Counted from the first letter of the stretch, positions 10,030-20,002 are shown. The stretch: DNA of 30,977 nt from Sporodiniella umbellata (GCA_025677835.1 JAIXMR010000170.1:1-30977), one strand, 5' to 3'. Notes: a model not told the origin generated them from the letters alone. Translations and numbers: made by a program.

Positions 10030-10246
10030 GAAAGAAAAAAAAAAACCATGGAAACACAAAGTTAAACAAAGAGGCTTTTTGTTGTTATTTTTAAGAGATG
10101 AGGAAAAGCTTATTAGAACAAGAACCAATAATAATGTAGAAAGAAAAAAAAAAGCCATGGAAACACAAAGCTAAACCAAGAGGCTTTTTTTTTTTTTTAA
10201 AAGAGATGAGGAAAAGCTTATCAGAGCAAGCACCAATAATAATATA
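10030..10246. repeat. 109-bp tandem duplication
   Basis: Copy 1 (10030-10138) and copy 2 (10139-10246) both run from GAAAG(A)n CCATGGAAACACAAAG through AAGAGATGAGGAAAAGCTTA to ACCAATAATAATRTA. They differ by a few substitutions and by the length of the central T run. A third copy begins at 10247 and stops within about 10 bases. Confidence 0.9.
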
Positions 10247-10361
10247 GAAAGGAAAAATACGCGATTTTTGTATATAAACTTGGGGGGTTTTCCTGCAAAG
10301 TTTTTTTTTTTTTTTTTTTCCTTGCAAATCTATCTTCATTTATATTTTTCTGTCAAGAGGT

Positions 10362-10740
10362 AGTGGACTGATCACATTCGAACGCCAAGAGCTTAAAGAT
10401 TCAACTCTCCCGGGTCTGGCTAGTGCCCTTGCGGTGGATGGTGTACAACCTGGGATAAAGAGGTAGCAAAGGGGAAGAGCCATTGCCAGGACCTTATCGA
10501 TGGAGGCTATCTGCGTGCGCGTTCAACATCGAAGGCAGCTTGGTGCTAAGAAGTCGTATACCTCCAGGCTACACAGGAAGCTTTGCAAGATACCGGGTAA
10601 AGACTTGGGCGGGGGGAAATGGCCCTATGATGCTAAGGAAGCCCTGAATCATGTATCTAAGAAGATGGTAAAGTAGGGTGATATCTCTCTCGCAAGGGAG
10701 TTGGTGGCCTTAAACAAGAGCAAACTTCAGATCTCCTGAA
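10362..10740 (+). pseudogene. Richer-GC coding relic, probably transposon-derived
   Basis: A plus frame reads GLITFERQELKDSTLPGLAS, RGRAIARTLSMEA, RRQLGAKKSYTSRLHRKL, GGGKWPYDAKEALNHVSKK and ARELVALNKSKLQ, with only two internal stops, both TAG, before the final TGA. Each TAG is one C-to-T change from CAG. The block is visibly richer in G and C than its surroundings and begins about 40 bp after a T19 run (10301-10319). Composition unlike its neighbours and an isolated, stop-containing frame suggest a fragment of a mobile element. The family is not recognised. Confidence 0.45.
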
Positions 10741-11844
10741 ATAACATGGTGTAGTCTTCTATACTGCTCCAAAATTAGGGATGATCTACATATAACTTTT
10801 TTCTTTTACATTAGGATCCTAAATAAAAAGCAAAATAGGAAAAACTATGCTAACTGCTGACTAGGTCAACCTTCTCTTGGTTTTCAAATTAATTAAATAA
10901 AGTTTTTTTTTTTTTTCCTACTTGACTTGTCTCTTATTTTATTGTTATTATTATCTCCAAAGCACTCTTCTCTTACTGTAATCATTATTCATATTTGGTA
11001 CTTTTTTTTATTTTTGAAAGTGTAATACCATGATGTAGGCTTGATATTCATCTATTGCTGCTCTTAGTCTTGACTGATTGACTGTCTCTATACTTATTAT
11101 TTTTTTAGTCAAAAAGTTCAAAGATCTCCAAAGACTGAATGAGCTTTTCATGTATATGAATTTTAACAAAATCCAACGGCTTATCAACCAGAGTACGGTT
11201 TTTTCAGAATGATGAGCTAATTCTATTCTTAAAGCCCTTTTTTTTTTTGTATGAAGCCTGTAATCTTTGGAAACGTATTAATGAATTTCAAACATTACAA
11301 TTTTTAGTATAAAGTAATAGTGTACAGCAGTATCATTGAGATGACACTTTTAACTTTTTCGCTCCCTCAGATTCAGCAATAGCTGCATAGCTACAAGTAG
11401 TCATTTCTTCTTAAAAGGGATAAAATTTGAAAAATCCCTTTTTATTTTTACTGTTATTTTCAAGATAGCAAACCAAAAAATAGGGTGATACTCGATTAGT
11501 TTGTTAAAAGTGGAGAACCCTAAAAACCCAATAAAGTGTTACGCTTAAATACAGTTTAAAAAGTTCTACTGAATTCGGAAATTGTCATTGGCCAAAGAAA
11601 AAAAATATATCCCAAAAAAAAAACTGGCTTCCCGCTGAAATGAATTTTAAAAAAAAAAACAGTTGTATTTGCTTATTGAAGTCTATACAAGTAAGAGGTA
11701 AGGTAGTAAAATTTCAACTTGACTCTATGTCAATCAAATAGGCTCAACTCTACGAAAAACCAAAAATCCCTTAACATTCTCGTGTTACATGGCGTTTGTC
11801 TTTCCTTAGCGGTCTCAAAACTTTTAACATGTAATCGCCACTTA
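10741..11844. other. Gene-free stretch with a weak minus-strand coding trace
   Basis: Mostly AT-rich with A/T runs. On the minus strand, about 11225-10993, one frame reads through with ETVNQSRLRAAIDEYQAYIM near its end, and an adjacent frame reads LVDKPLDFVKIHIHEKLIQS. This could be another frameshifted relic. I cannot support a gene. Confidence 0.35.
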
Positions 11845-12469
11845 TCACTGTACTTTCATGTGTTGGGGGGATTTTTTTACCGCTTCCATCAAATAGAGGC
11901 GAGTGAGCACAGTTTCTTTAACTCGGCGTTGTAGCTTAAATATAAAAGACATCAATGTACTACGGTTGTTTGGGGTTTCTGACTTTTTCAACAAGTCGTA
12001 GTACTTCTTGGTAATGAGATGTGGTAGCTCGCCATATTCACGGCTTATACGGCTAAATATATGAGTATAAACTTCTTTTGAATAAATAGTTTCAAACTTT
12101 TCAATCAAATTTTTTTTTTGCTAGTCATTGTTTTTGTGCACCGGAAGGTTTTTTTTCTATTGTCTTGATCCATTGAGTGGCTTCTTTATTTTCACCCAAA
12201 AGAATAGACCTTTTGAGGAATCATAGCCAAGCGCTTTTTGTATCAACATACCTTATGAGTGCCCTTTCAAAGCGATGAATGTACTGTCTGATATCAACGT
12301 AGTCTCTTCAAAGTAAATCTCGAGGACGATCTTTACCGGATTTGTGACTGTATATGATTTCTTGTAGCTCAAAATTCGGCAAACGATCTAACGCAGCCTT
12401 GCTATACCGACGATTGTTCGCATCAAACTCTTGGAGGATGTGAATCGTTTCAGTGGTTGGTGTCAACAT
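11845..12469 (-). pseudogene. Broken spliced gene, unidentified
   Basis: Starts at ATG 12467-12469 (MLTPTTETIHILQEFD) and stays in frame for 53 codons. A TGA follows (12308-12310), then RDYVDIRQYIHRFERALIR. A good intron follows (12210-12251, GTATGT..AG, 42 nt) and the frame continues SILLGENKEATQWIKTIEKK to a stop near 12130. The rest (12108-11845; EYGELPHLITKKYYDLL, then LQRRVKETVLTRLYLMEAV) is in another frame across an A10 run. The TGA sits where one C-to-T change would restore CGA. A retained intron with few disabling changes suggests recent loss, or a homopolymer sequencing error for the frameshift. The protein looks helical and basic; no family is recognised. Confidence 0.5.
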
Positions 12470-12580
12470 CTAATTTATAAAGTCTACCTTCAATCCTATT
12501 GTAGCCAGTTTGTTTTGATTTATACTAAGTCAATCCCCAATAACACATTTTATTTCATTAAAGAAAACTTGAGATATTTG

Positions 12581-12814
12581 TCATTGACTAAAAAAGAAAA
12601 ACAATCCAATGGGTCTAAATGAGCTGTGTACAGGAAAAAATAGCTGTTGTTTGATCGTACAGGGCTCATTTTTTGTCAGGTTAAACTGTTGGTTAAAGTA
12701 CGCAAGAATTAAAAGGACCGCTTTAAAAAATCTTTCAATTAAACAACCTTTGCCCGCGTCCCTTGCGATTGTTACAGTGTGTTGAGTCCATTGTAGACCT
12801 CTTTTTCCTTTCAT
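12581..12814 (-). pseudogene. Short minus-strand reading frame, possible relic
   Basis: ATG at 12814 gives MKGKRGLQWTQHTVTIARDA, then KGCLIERFFKAVLLILAYF, ending in an A/T-run-encoded phenylalanine tail. It is 77 codons with no recognised family and may be a fragment of the same decayed locus just downstream. Kept as a low-confidence relic. Confidence 0.25.
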
Positions 12815-13158
12815 TATTTGATTATATCAGAGCAAAAGATTTCTTAAGAAGGTTTGCTTTACGCATAGACGAGTGTGGCAATATGCAGACAGTGAGATCT
12901 GTATGTCCGTTTTGGCAGTGCAAGGTTATACGAAAGACCTAATAAAGTTATGTAGAGAAATATACGGCTTGGATCATTGAACTCCAAAAAAAAAAAAAAA
13001 GCACATGTGGTAAAAATCTTACTGTCCTGCTATTGTCTCTTTCATGTTATGTCATTGGCTGATAATGAAATAAATGTACTTTTTTTTTTTTTTTTTCAAG
13101 CTATTTTATATTCTTTCAACTGTTTTCTCTTTTGATATAAAGAAAGACGTACAACAAT

Positions 13159-15478
13159 ATGTCAAGACATAGAGCAGTCAGAAACTTGGACGTAAACGGT
13201 AAGTGTCAATATACAATAGATAGGTTTTTATCTTGGTATTAACGTTATGGATAGATATTTTAGAGGAAGACGATTATAATAGCGACTATGACGAAAATCA
13301 ATGTAAAACTGACTAAAAAAGACGTCAAAAAAAAAAAAAAAAAAAAAAATTAAAACAGTGTTTTAGTGGACGAATCCGAGCTTACGAATGAAGAACTTGA
13401 TCTATTAGACGAAGGGCTAGAATATATTGAAGGTGTAATTGGTCTTTCCAGTGGACTGAGCAGTCAACAGATCAAAGAGTCTTTATGGTATTATTATTTA
13501 GACAAAGAGGAAACATTAGCTTGGGCATTAGGTAAATGTCGGTTTTGTCAATGTGAAGGTTGATTTTTTTTTTTTCTATAGACGAAGTAGCCAAACTGAA
13601 TGCTATAGAAGAAAAGAAAAAAGCCAAAGAGAAAGCAAAGAAAGGTAAGGATGGGTATAGACGAGAGTATTGTTGATATCATTACTGTTGCCTTTGACAA
13701 TTTAACTCAAAAGAAAAAGACGCAGCAGCCGAAAAGAAAGACGCAGCAGCCGAGAAAAAAAAGGCTCCACCCAAGGCTACCAAAACTGCGAAGCCATTGG
13801 ACGATGAAATTGAATTTTTATCAGATGAGGAAGAGCTGACACGCGATATGAGTGCGATGGGGCTGAAGAAAGTACAAGAGCCATTAGCCAAAGTGCCAGC
13901 ATCCAAGCGAATTAATGTGACAGAAGAGTATGAAAAACGATCCAAAGAGAAACCAAAACTGAACCTGATTGTGATTGGTAAAAACCCATACATAGTCAGA
14001 AAGATAATACTAAGGGTCTGTTGAATAGGACATGTGGATTCCGGTAAATCAACGCTGATGGGTCATTTCCTTTATGCTCTAGGCCAAGTCAACGAGCGAA
14101 CCATGCGAAAATTTGAACGCGATGCACAAAAGATTGGAAAAGGATCGTTTGCCTATGCCTGGGTTTTAGATGAGACAGGTGAAGAGCGCGACCGGGGCAT
14201 CACGATGGATATTGCCACCAATTATTTCGAGACGGCACACCGACAGATTACTCTTCTTGATGCACCTGGTCATCGTGATTTTATTCCCAACATGATCTCA
14301 GGCACTGCACAAGCTGACGCAGCGATCTTAGTAGCCCCTGCCTCAGGATTCGAAGCCGGATTTGAAGCAGGCGGTCAAACCAAGGAACATGCTATCTTGG
14401 CCCGTAGTTTGGGTGTACAGCAACTCGTGATAGCCATCAATAAACTTGATCTGGTCGATTGGAGCGAAACGCGCTTTAAAGAGATTCAAGACAAGCTGAG
14501 TATCTACCTGTTGCAGATCGGTTACAAGAAAAACAGCTTACATTTTATACCCGTCTCAGGCCTTACGGGTCATAATCTCGTCCACTCTCCAGATCTGCCA
14601 TTACTTCAGTCTTGGTACCAACATGGGCCTACGCTGATGGACCTGATTGACCGTTTTGAACCCCCGGTTCGTTTATTAGACAGACCTTTACGTATTCGTG
14701 TGACAGATTTCTTTAAGGGAGGTATTGGTAGTAGCGGTGGTGTTTCTGTTGCTGGTTTGGTGGAATCAGGCTCGGTGCAGATTGGTGAACAAGTCATTGT
14801 TGTTCCAGGAAATGAAACAGCTCATGTGAAAAGTAATAGAAACACATAGATGCACTCGAAAAGAGATCCTTTCTAATCTTTTAAATAGCACTTCAGGTCA
14901 ATGACGAGTTTGCTAATTGGGCTGCTGCAGGGGATTCTATCTTGATGACTTTGGTGAATATTGATATTATGAATCTAAGGTAATGGACATTCCTTATTTT
15001 CTTTATTGTGCTCAAGAACCCCCCCTTTTTTTTTCTTTTTTATTAGCAATGGGTGCGTTATTTGTTCATCTAGTCATCCTGTGCCAGTAACAAGTACATT
15101 TGAAGCTCAGATTGTAGTCTTTGATGTACGTATTCCACTCACGCTTGGGTATCAAGTCGTACTTCATCACGGTAGTCTAGACGAGCCTGCTTCATTAGTA
15201 GCTTTAGTAGAGGTTTTGGATAAATCGACTGGCCAAGTGGTGAAAAAAAATCCACGCTGTCTTACTAAAGGCATGACAGCCAAAGTACAAATCAAATTGA
15301 ACCAACGCGCTATTCCGCTAGAGACATTTAAAGACAGTAAACAATTGGGACGTGTAATGCTACGTAAAGGAGGCGAGACAGTGGCTGCTGGCGTAGTAAC
15401 AGAGGTAAGCAGAAAAAAATTTAATCGTATTCCCGGTTATTCACAAAATTCTTTCAGATTTTAACCTTTGGCTCCTAA
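13159..15478 (+). CDS. HBS1: Hbs1-type ribosome rescue GTPase
   Basis: Nine exons: join(13159..13198,13264..13302,13367..13531,13582..13644,13714..13977,14029..14832,14889..14979,15047..15404,15458..15478), 614 residues (yeast Hbs1 is 611). All eight introns are GT..AG, 50-69 nt, and keep frame. With Dom34/Pelota, Hbs1 recognises ribosomes stalled with an empty or mRNA-filled A site and drives their splitting in No-Go and non-stop decay. The N-terminus MSRHRAVRNLD and acidic residues lead into the Hbs1_N helical domain (about residues 28-85, ending LAWAL). A lysine/alanine linker then joins the EF1A-like GTPase: G1 GHVDSGKST (191-199), RGIT switch I (246-249), DAPGH (268-272), NKLD (328-331). 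Beta-barrel domains 2 and 3 follow, ending VVTEILTFGS. The linker repeats KKDAAAE-like units. Expression is presumably constitutive; no regulatory site stands out. Confidence 0.96.
13327..13349. repeat. A23 homopolymer in HBS1 intron 2
   Basis: A23 on the coding strand between the donor at 13303 and the acceptor at 13366. It is purine on the transcript, so it is not a polypyrimidine tract. Confidence 0.9.
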
Positions 15479-15648
15479 ACTAACCCATCCACATCTTCCC
15501 CACACTTTCGCTCCATGTCATATTTTCAAACTCCTCCCGTTCAGCGTTTCATTTTCATGTGATATGTATAGAAAGGCAAACCCAAAACTACTGGGTTTTA
15601 AATAAACGTTTAGACATACTTTTCTCTTCTGAAGAGAGTAAATTCTTT
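15479..15648. other. 3' flank of HBS1
   Basis: Pyrimidine-rich sequence follows the stop. AATAAA occurs at 15601-15606, a plausible polyadenylation signal about 120 bp after the stop. The perfect palindrome CTCTTC-T-GAAGAG lies near 15624-15636. Confidence 0.4.
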
Positions 15649-15785
15649 AGTGAGACGGTTTTAAATAAGTAGACACATAGCGAACACGCTAAATTGAGAT
15701 GATAATAGTGCTACTAAACTGTTAGAATTGACAGCTATTGATACAAAAGCGTCTTTGGCATTAAATTAAACGGTAAAGACCAAGC
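15649..15785 (+). repeat. Left long inverted repeat arm
   Basis: About 137 bp, from AGTGAGACGG through ACAGCTATTGATAC to CGGTAAAGACCAA. It pairs with 17112-17231 plus 17933-17950. The stretches CTGTCAATTC and TTTAGTAGCACTATTAT are identical between arms. Confidence 0.8.
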
Positions 15786-16101
15786 ATGACAAAGCCTTAT
15801 TGAACGATTTAATAAATGAAATTATGTGCTCAAGACAATTGAAACAGTTACAATAAACGTAGGGGTTTTTTTTTTTTTATAATTCAAAGGGCTTTATTGC
15901 GAATTCTTTATCGTTTCCTATTTTTCCATAGATATAAACATCATCGTATGAGGGTATAGTATTAGATTTACCTTTAATCTGAAAAGAATTTCTAGTGACT
16001 CTTTAAGCGAAATTTGCGATATCACTAATGCTGTTAGCACTATTTTTTGTAATAAAGATTGCACCTCTGAAAACAAGCTACAATATAGTTCAATAGTATC
16101 A

Positions 16102-16308
16102 TCAACTACGAATATGCCGAATAGATAGAACTCCGTTGCAGATTTCGCCTGCTTGATTCGACAATGCAGCTGCTTCTTTAAACTCCACTAAGCGGGCTCT
16201 GTCTTCTTTTAATCTTTTATCAACACAATTCAGCTTGACCTATCCAAACCCTCGTTCTTGGTTGTTGCTATACGTACTGCTTTTTCTGTGTCGTCTTTGT
16301 CTGTTCTA
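16102..16308 (-). pseudogene. Transposon-internal coding relic
   Basis: Two minus-strand frames join across a frameshift near 16236: RTDKDDTEKAVRIATTKN upstream, then KLNCVDKRLKEDRARLVEF followed by KEAAALSNQAGEICNGVLS, ending at TGA 16102. Codon usage and composition look protein-derived. No catalytic motif is visible. It is probably part of the protein once encoded by the inverted-repeat element. Confidence 0.45.
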
Positions 16309-17111
16309 AAAGACTATTCCCTAAAAGGAGAAGTTAGGTGGCAATTGATTTTTTCTCATTCAAATTAAGATTTGCCAGTACTGGATTTTGAGTTAAAAAC
16401 AAATCGGAATCCTATTGCTATATTCTGAATTGAAAAACCAACTTCAGATTGTTTATAGCTGTTGGTTAAAAGGGGCATACCTAGTGTTTTACTTGATTTG
16501 AGTAGAAATACTCCTAAATCTCTTTAAAGTATATTGTCTTTAGTAGGAGGGTCTTGAATTGTTATTGGTGATTGAAATAATTCCTTTTTAGCTAGCAATA
16601 CCTTCAAGTATTTTTAATTCCTATATAGTACATCCACGCTTGCTCCCCCCATTTTTTTTTTTTTTTAGCTTATCCTCCTCTATTTTCTAATTTCGCTGTA
16701 TGTTTCATCTAAAAAACATAAGGTTCAAGAAAAGGTTCTGCCGGGTAATTACTGTAGTAATTAACTGAAAACAAGCGCCTAGGTCTTGCATATAAACGGT
16801 TTTCTTATTTTGTAACAATCCGGTATTATGTTTAAAATCGCTCATCTAAGCTGAGATTGTTATCAATTTAATGAGTAGCTTTATCGTTAAAGTGATCATT
16901 AACAATTTCATTTGATACCTGAACATGTTTTCGTTGTTTTAGTGATTTTTCATATGTAGATGATGGTTGGGATTCATTATACGATTTGTCTGTTATCTTT
17001 GTAAAACCCAACCTAGTTTCGCCCTGAGACGATGATTCCGAAGATAATGGTGATAACTCCCTCCTTTCTACAAAAAAAAATACTGTGTGTCAACGCTATT
17101 CTAATTTGCCG

Positions 17112-17231
17112 TGTTTGGTCTTTACCGTTTGATTTAATGCCAAGGAAGCTGTCATATCAATAGCTGTCAATTCTGATAGTTTAGTAGCACTATTATTATC
17201 TCAATTTAGCGCGTTCACTATGTGTTTACTT
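17112..17231 (-). repeat. Right inverted repeat arm, inner part
   Basis: Reverse complement of about 15667-15785. It stops matching at about 17231, where the inferred insertion begins. Confidence 0.75.
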
Positions 17232-17932
17232 GTATGGTATCAACAGTTGCAATTAATTATCGCATTCTAAATCAACTTAATGAATAAGTCTTAAAATGCA
17301 TAGAAAAGATCATAAGGAACTTCAAGTAGAACTTTATCTAACTTTTGGAGTCTTGTTTAGCTGCTTGTTATTCGTATGTTCAAAACCTCAAAGCATTTCA
17401 AGTTGATTACTCGGGCCTGAAAAAAAACTTTACATAACTTATAGTGAGTCAAATCCGTAACTGATATAGTACTTGAATTAATGTGTTTGTTTGAGAACTG
17501 AGTATGTTTTTGATCAAGATAGGTGGTCTTCCACAATCGTCATGTTTTGCACTTTTTTTTCGAAACCCAGAAAACTCTTGATTGTAAAATCCATTCCATA
17601 TTAATATGTTGTACTACGGAGACTAGTTGCAGCGCTAGGTACTATACGACCTTCTTCCTGCAGACTGTGAAGATAACCAGTAGTTTGAGCATAAGAGTAG
17701 TTTTCATACTTTATTTGAGCCAGCTAAAAGCCTTTATGTTTAAGCATCAAATTGACAGGGCCATCTTCTATTTCTTCCAACTCACTTTCAGTCGTGCTGT
17801 CTTTAGTGGACAGTTTTCTTACAGATATTTCTTTGAGATTTCATTATAATGCCTTGTGCCTATTTCTAAAATGCACCAATGTTTCTTTTTGAATTACCTC
17901 AATCAAGCTTTTTTTTATGTCATCGCCAATTG
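17232..17932. mobile_element. About 700-bp insertion splitting the right arm
   Basis: This segment separates two parts of the right inverted repeat that are contiguous on the left. On its minus strand, 17601-17837 reads KEISVRKLSTKDSTTESELE, then LMLKHKGF, a stop, AQIKYENYSYAQTTGYLHSL and GRIVPSAATSLRSTTY, with a single internal TAG. I could not see convincing terminal repeats of its own, so it may be an insertion or a rearranged part of a longer original element. Confidence 0.4.
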
Positions 17933-17950
17933 ATTTAAAATCGTCTCACT

Positions 17951-18225
17951 AAAAAATCCACAGTCTATCAAAGATTCCCACAGTCGTTTCAAGACTTTTT
18001 TTTCTTTTTTAGAGTTTATGCTCCTGAAAGAATGATGATCCAATCAATTCGTCAAAAAGGGTTTTTTTTTTTTTTTTTTTTTTTTTTTCAAGAGTAAACA
18101 AATATACAAGTAGCTATTCTCTCCCTTTTTTTTTCTTTTCGATAAAAGCCTTTCTTTGTTCTCAATTTGCTCATTATTTTTAATATAAAATAGATATGTA
18201 CACGCACAAAATAGGGTTTGTCTTA
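17951..18225. other. Spacer with T27 run
   Basis: No gene. T27 at 18062-18088, among other T-rich stretches, precedes the 3' end of the minus-strand gene at 18226. Confidence 0.6.
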
Positions 18226-18603
18226 TTACAAAACCATTTCTCTCAATTCATGAGTTATCCGAGTTGTTTCTTCATCAAAGAGATCAAGACCATCGTTGCT
18301 GGTTAGGACTTTCATGAGCTTGTGTCGCTTTCCGAACGGGGTCCATTTTCTTTTCTTTTTGCCAATCTTTGTGTTCAACGTACGTCTCAATAGACGATCT
18401 AACGTATGTGCATGTTCGCTGTATTCCGTCAAAGGCTGCTTAAAATAAGACTCTAGCCTGTTCTGCTCTTGAGGTGAAGGCGGAGGAGGAGCAGCAGCCA
18501 TCGTGGGGTATAAGAAATCGTAATCGTCTAACCCAACCGTTTCGTTTTTTTCATTCTTTATAAAGTAAATATCTTTTTTATCTTCCATTCTCCACATCGT
18601 CAT
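18226..18603 (-). CDS. Uncharacterised 125-residue protein
   Basis: A single uninterrupted frame from ATG 18601-18603 to TAA 18226. The first ATG of three closely spaced ones is taken, preceded by an A-rich leader as is common for such genes. Features: acidic/basic start MTMWRMEDKKDIYFI, a DDYDFLYP motif, alanine-proline run AAAPPPPSP (about residues 36-44), an amphipathic segment ESYFKQPLTEYSEHAHTLD, a basic cluster GKKKRKWTPFGKRHK (about 91-105) that could act as a nuclear localisation signal, and an acidic C-terminal helix ending HELREMVL. No known domain is recognised. Intact length, natural start and stop, and balanced composition favour a real gene over a chance frame. It stands between two transposon-relic regions, so an origin from a mobile element cannot be excluded. 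Confidence 0.6.
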   Translation of the reverse strand: MTMWRMEDKKDIYFIKNEKNETVGLDDYDFLYPTMAAAPPPPSPQEQNRLESYFKQPLTEYSEHAHTLDRLLRRTLNTKIGKKKRKWTPFGKRHKLMKVLTSNDGLDLFDEETTRITHELREMVL

Positions 18604-18900
18604 CTTTTTTTTTTTTTTCTTAAAAAAAGAAGAAAAAAAAAAAAGAAAAATCATTAAGGTTTTTATTTATTTATATATGTGTATATGTGAGTGTATATAT
18701 AGATGCACTCACTATATAAAAAAAACTCTAGGTTACATTTAACCCCAGTTTTACTTTTTTTTTGTTTGTGTAATGTTTTATTCATATGGCCACCAATAGG
18801 TGATCACTTCAAAATTGTAAACCAATATACAACAGCGTATTAGCTGAGATTCGTCTTATTTTCATTGTAAATCTTCCTCACAAGACAATTCTAGTGACAG
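18604..18900. other. Upstream spacer and repeat edge
   Basis: A/T runs and TA-rich sequence at 18600-18720, then the repeat shared with 7.65 kb near 18780-18825 (GGCCACCAATAGGTGATC). It probably marks one edge of the decayed element region to the right. Confidence 0.4.
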
Positions 18901-18902
18901 CT

Positions 18903-19184
18903 TCATTGGGCCAAAAAAAAAAAAGTGTCTTGAAATATATGACTCCTGTGCATTCGCCAGATGTTGAATACATCCCACAAGCTATAACAGTACAGCTGCC
19001 CAGTTTCCACTGTTTTTGGATCTGCAATTTTCTTGTTCAAAAGTGTCAATGTACTTTCTACTTTCAATTCTTCTGGCTTTTCTAAAGTGATGGGCAATAG
19101 TGAACCAAACGTTTCTTTTAAGCTGGCATTCGCACAAGAAGCGTTCAACACTTTAAATTTTTCTGCAGTGTGTAAACCGGTCAT
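18903..19184 (-). pseudogene. Minus-strand coding fragment, unidentified
   Basis: Begins at a true ATG (19182-19184): MTGLHTAEKFKVLNASC, ASLKETFGSLLPITLEKPEE, TLTLLNKKIADPKTVETG, LWDVFNIWRMHRSH. It then runs into an A/T-run-encoded phenylalanine tail. The first 80 residues look like real protein. The isolated position, odd end and stop-rich surroundings suggest a fragment of a longer gene, or an exon of one. No family is recognised. Confidence 0.35.
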
Positions 19185-19395
19185 CAGTTACCAAGCTTTT
19201 GTTATCTTGAACATTCTTTGATTTGTTGTTGGTCTTCATATTTTGTTGCATATTGTTTCGGGTTGGAGATGTTCCAGAAGCGATTTCCGGCTTTCCTTGT
19301 GAGCTGAGGGTACTAGTCCGATAAGTATGTCAAAGAAGGTAGGTCTTGCTATCTAAACTATTTTGTTGTAACTTCAGTCAGCAAAGCGCCATCAA

Positions 19396-19599
19396 CTATT
19401 TCGGGCATACCAGTCTATCGTAATTTGGCATTATTTTACACAAAGCTTCAGTGTCTATAGTCTTTGCAGTTTGGAGTCGTTTACCAGTTTTCTTGAAAGT
19501 CTCAGAGGGTCTTAGGATTGAGTTTGCCATCAAAACGCCGAGGCTGTACATGTCTTTTACCAGTACAGATTCCCTCCCCCCCTTTCTTGTCTTGGTCCT
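19396..19599 (-). pseudogene. Minus-strand coding fragment with faint kinase-like motif
   Basis: Frame open for 67 codons to TAG 19396: GGRESVLVKDMYSLGVLMANS, then SETFKKTGKRLQTAKTID and KIMPNYDRLVC. KDMYSLGVLM resembles the kinase subdomain IX pattern DxYSxGV, which is weak evidence. No ATP-site or catalytic loop is seen nearby. It reads as a remnant, preceded by a G7 run where the frame slips. Confidence 0.3.
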
Positions 19600-19751
19600 C
19601 TACAATACTCGAATTTTACAGAGGGGAAGTTTTTTTCTCTCAAGAAATTCAAGACAATGGTTTTAATTCGGCTAAAAAATAATACTGGGGGTCTAAAATG
19701 TGTACACTATGCCGAACGCGACTGAGTAGTGGCGTGTTAGCAATTATGCTC

Positions 19752-20002
19752 CTACCCAGAATGGCGTTGGAACATAACTTGTGAATGCTTTAGCGGTTTT
19801 TCTTCAATTTTCTTGTAAAGGCTTTCCAATTGAAGTGAACAGTTTTCTAAAGAACATCCCAAGTATATGGAAGGTTGTGTGTCATACCATTGGCTTAAAC
19901 CGTATGCAGCTAGCATTTTGTGCCAAGGTGGCTGTTGTTCTACCAATAGAGATTGCTATGGTCTTTTATTTGCTTTGGTATTGGAAGTTGCACTCTATGT
20001 GA
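19752..20002 (-). pseudogene. Minus-strand coding fragment
   Basis: A frame ending at TAG 19752 reads WHKMLAAYGLSQWYDTQPS, LGCSLENCSLQLESLYKK, KPLKHSQVMFQRHSG. One TAG upstream (near 19963) separates it from SATSNTKANKRP in the same frame. It is probably part of the same decayed protein as the other minus-strand fragments here. Confidence 0.3.

Larger units (their letters stand above)
15649..17950. mobile_element. Inverted-repeat element with a split right arm (nested insertion)
   Basis: The ends AGTGAGACGGTTTTAAAT (15649-15666) and its reverse complement at 17933-17950 differ at one of 18 positions. On the left the repeat continues without a break to about 15785. The matching right-hand part, about 17112-17231, is separated from the right terminus by about 700 bp. 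The simplest reading is an element with about 137-bp terminal inverted repeats whose right arm was interrupted by a second insertion (17232-17932). The interior 15786-17111 contains a minus-strand coding relic at 16102-16308, and the insertion holds another at 17601-17837. No intact transposase is seen and the family is unknown. Confidence 0.6.

Noticed and set aside
13682..13993. Minus-strand open frame opposite HBS1
   Set aside because: Antisense of HBS1 exon 5 (lysine/alanine linker and acidic region). The sense strand is clearly coding.
17523..17849. Plus-strand 108-codon open frame
   Set aside because: Hydrophobic, phenylalanine-rich and lacking a credible start. The reverse strand reads as a better coding relic (17601-17837).
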